From: Bacteroidales bacterium
GTDB taxonomy: Bacteria > Bacteroidota > Bacteroidia > Bacteroidales > UBA932
Direction: 5' to 3'
NCBI GenBank assembly: GCA_017478685.1
Contig: JAFVDC010000187.1
Coordinates: forward strand, 1-6,385
Length of the DNA: 6,385 nucleotides
Shown: one piece after another, positions 6,307 to 6,385 of the stretch
Position numbering within the stretch: position 1 is the stretch's first letter
Layout of the letters: each line of letters begins with the position of its first letter
Notes under the pieces: generated by a model
Databases searched by the model: none
Seen by the model: only the letters and a program-made list of their open reading frames with translations
What the model was told of the DNA's origin: nothing
Translations under genes and position numbers: made by a program

Positions 6307-6385
6307 GAAATCGCTATCCGCGGCCTTATGAACATGGTTACCACGGAAGGTGAAGCTTTCCTTGACACCATGGACGACCGCAACA
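6058..6385 (+). repeat. Protein repeat unit 3, partial and interrupted by TAG
   Basis: The unit starts at residue 795 with LKDFAQEFVKGLDVWASNVG, then VHYIPIGNTNN, TPWTLNVGGTVY and TSSQA. Relative to units 1 and 2 it carries one extra residue before VHYIPIG and one in the following acidic loop. The next codon, aligned with Trp280 and Trp622, is TAG (6304-6306). After it the same frame reads EIAIRGLMNMV, TTEGEAFL and DDRN up to the window edge, so the repeat is intact apart from this codon. Confidence 0.85.
6307..6385 (+). pseudogene. In-frame continuation of the surface lipoprotein beyond the TAG codon, cut by the window edge
   Basis: These 26 codons plus one base stay in the frame of the lipoprotein gene and match unit 2 from EIAVRGLMNMV onward. 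Most of the DNA differences from unit 2 are at third positions and silent (GAG/GAA, GCC/GCT, CTC/CTT, GTA/GTT); the exceptions are V to I and a short stretch near GMT/TMD. This is the pattern of sequence still read, or read until recently. No start codon with a plausible leader begins a separate gene here, so I treat it as the remainder of the same coding sequence. Whether it is translated depends on the status of the TAG. Confidence 0.7.

Noticed and set aside
6095..6331. A plus-strand open frame across the TAG region that could look like a new gene
   Set aside because: It lies in another frame over repeat unit 3, its product is low-complexity Thr/Pro/Ser/Arg-rich, and the lipoprotein frame explains the DNA by homology to units 1 and 2.
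4273..6385. Long direct repeats as a mobile element or CRISPR array
   Set aside because: The repeats are in-frame protein domains with mostly silent divergence. There are no short uniform repeats with spacers, terminal inverted repeats or transposase.

Overview
The window looks like a chromosomal piece of a Bacteroidota bacterium, most likely Bacteroidales and possibly a gut or rumen lineage with moderately high GC. The evidence is two short lipoprotein signal peptides opening with MKKL and ending in a lipobox, a BACON domain, a GH20 hexosaminidase with a chitobiase-type C-terminal domain, a MurQ of the Bacteroides type (N-terminal TEQPSLYDHLEK), and start codons preceded by AT-rich sequence instead of strong Shine-Dalgarno sites. 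The genus cannot be fixed from this sequence. All four genes lie on the plus strand.

Bases 1-3616 look like one transcription unit. It holds the 3' part of a GH20 beta-N-acetylhexosaminidase (cut by the left edge), then, 14 bases later, murQ (N-acetylmuramic acid 6-phosphate etherase). A predicted lipoprotein overlaps murQ by ATGA and joins a lamin-tail-like domain to a TIM-barrel putative glycoside hydrolase with an LDYIRF motif. GH20 can release terminal N-acetylhexosamines and MurQ turns MurNAc 6-phosphate into GlcNAc 6-phosphate, so this half reads as an amino-sugar or cell-wall-glycan salvage module.

Bases 3617-3675 form the only real intergenic gap. It is AT-rich and probably carries the promoter and leader of the next gene. 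From 3676 to the right edge runs a large repetitive surface lipoprotein: a lipobox, a region resembling pseudomurein-binding repeats (PMBR), a 246-residue unit, a BACON domain, a second 246-residue unit with no net length change, and the start of a third unit. In the third unit the codon for a Trp conserved in the first two units is TAG (6304-6306). The frame continues beyond it, with clear homology, to the end of the window.

The most interesting reading is that the lipoproteins and enzymes form a system that binds and degrades cell walls. From memory, the TIM-barrel domain closely resembles domains found with PMBRs in gut methanogens, and the neighbouring lipoprotein looks PMBR-derived. This is inference and needs profile searches.
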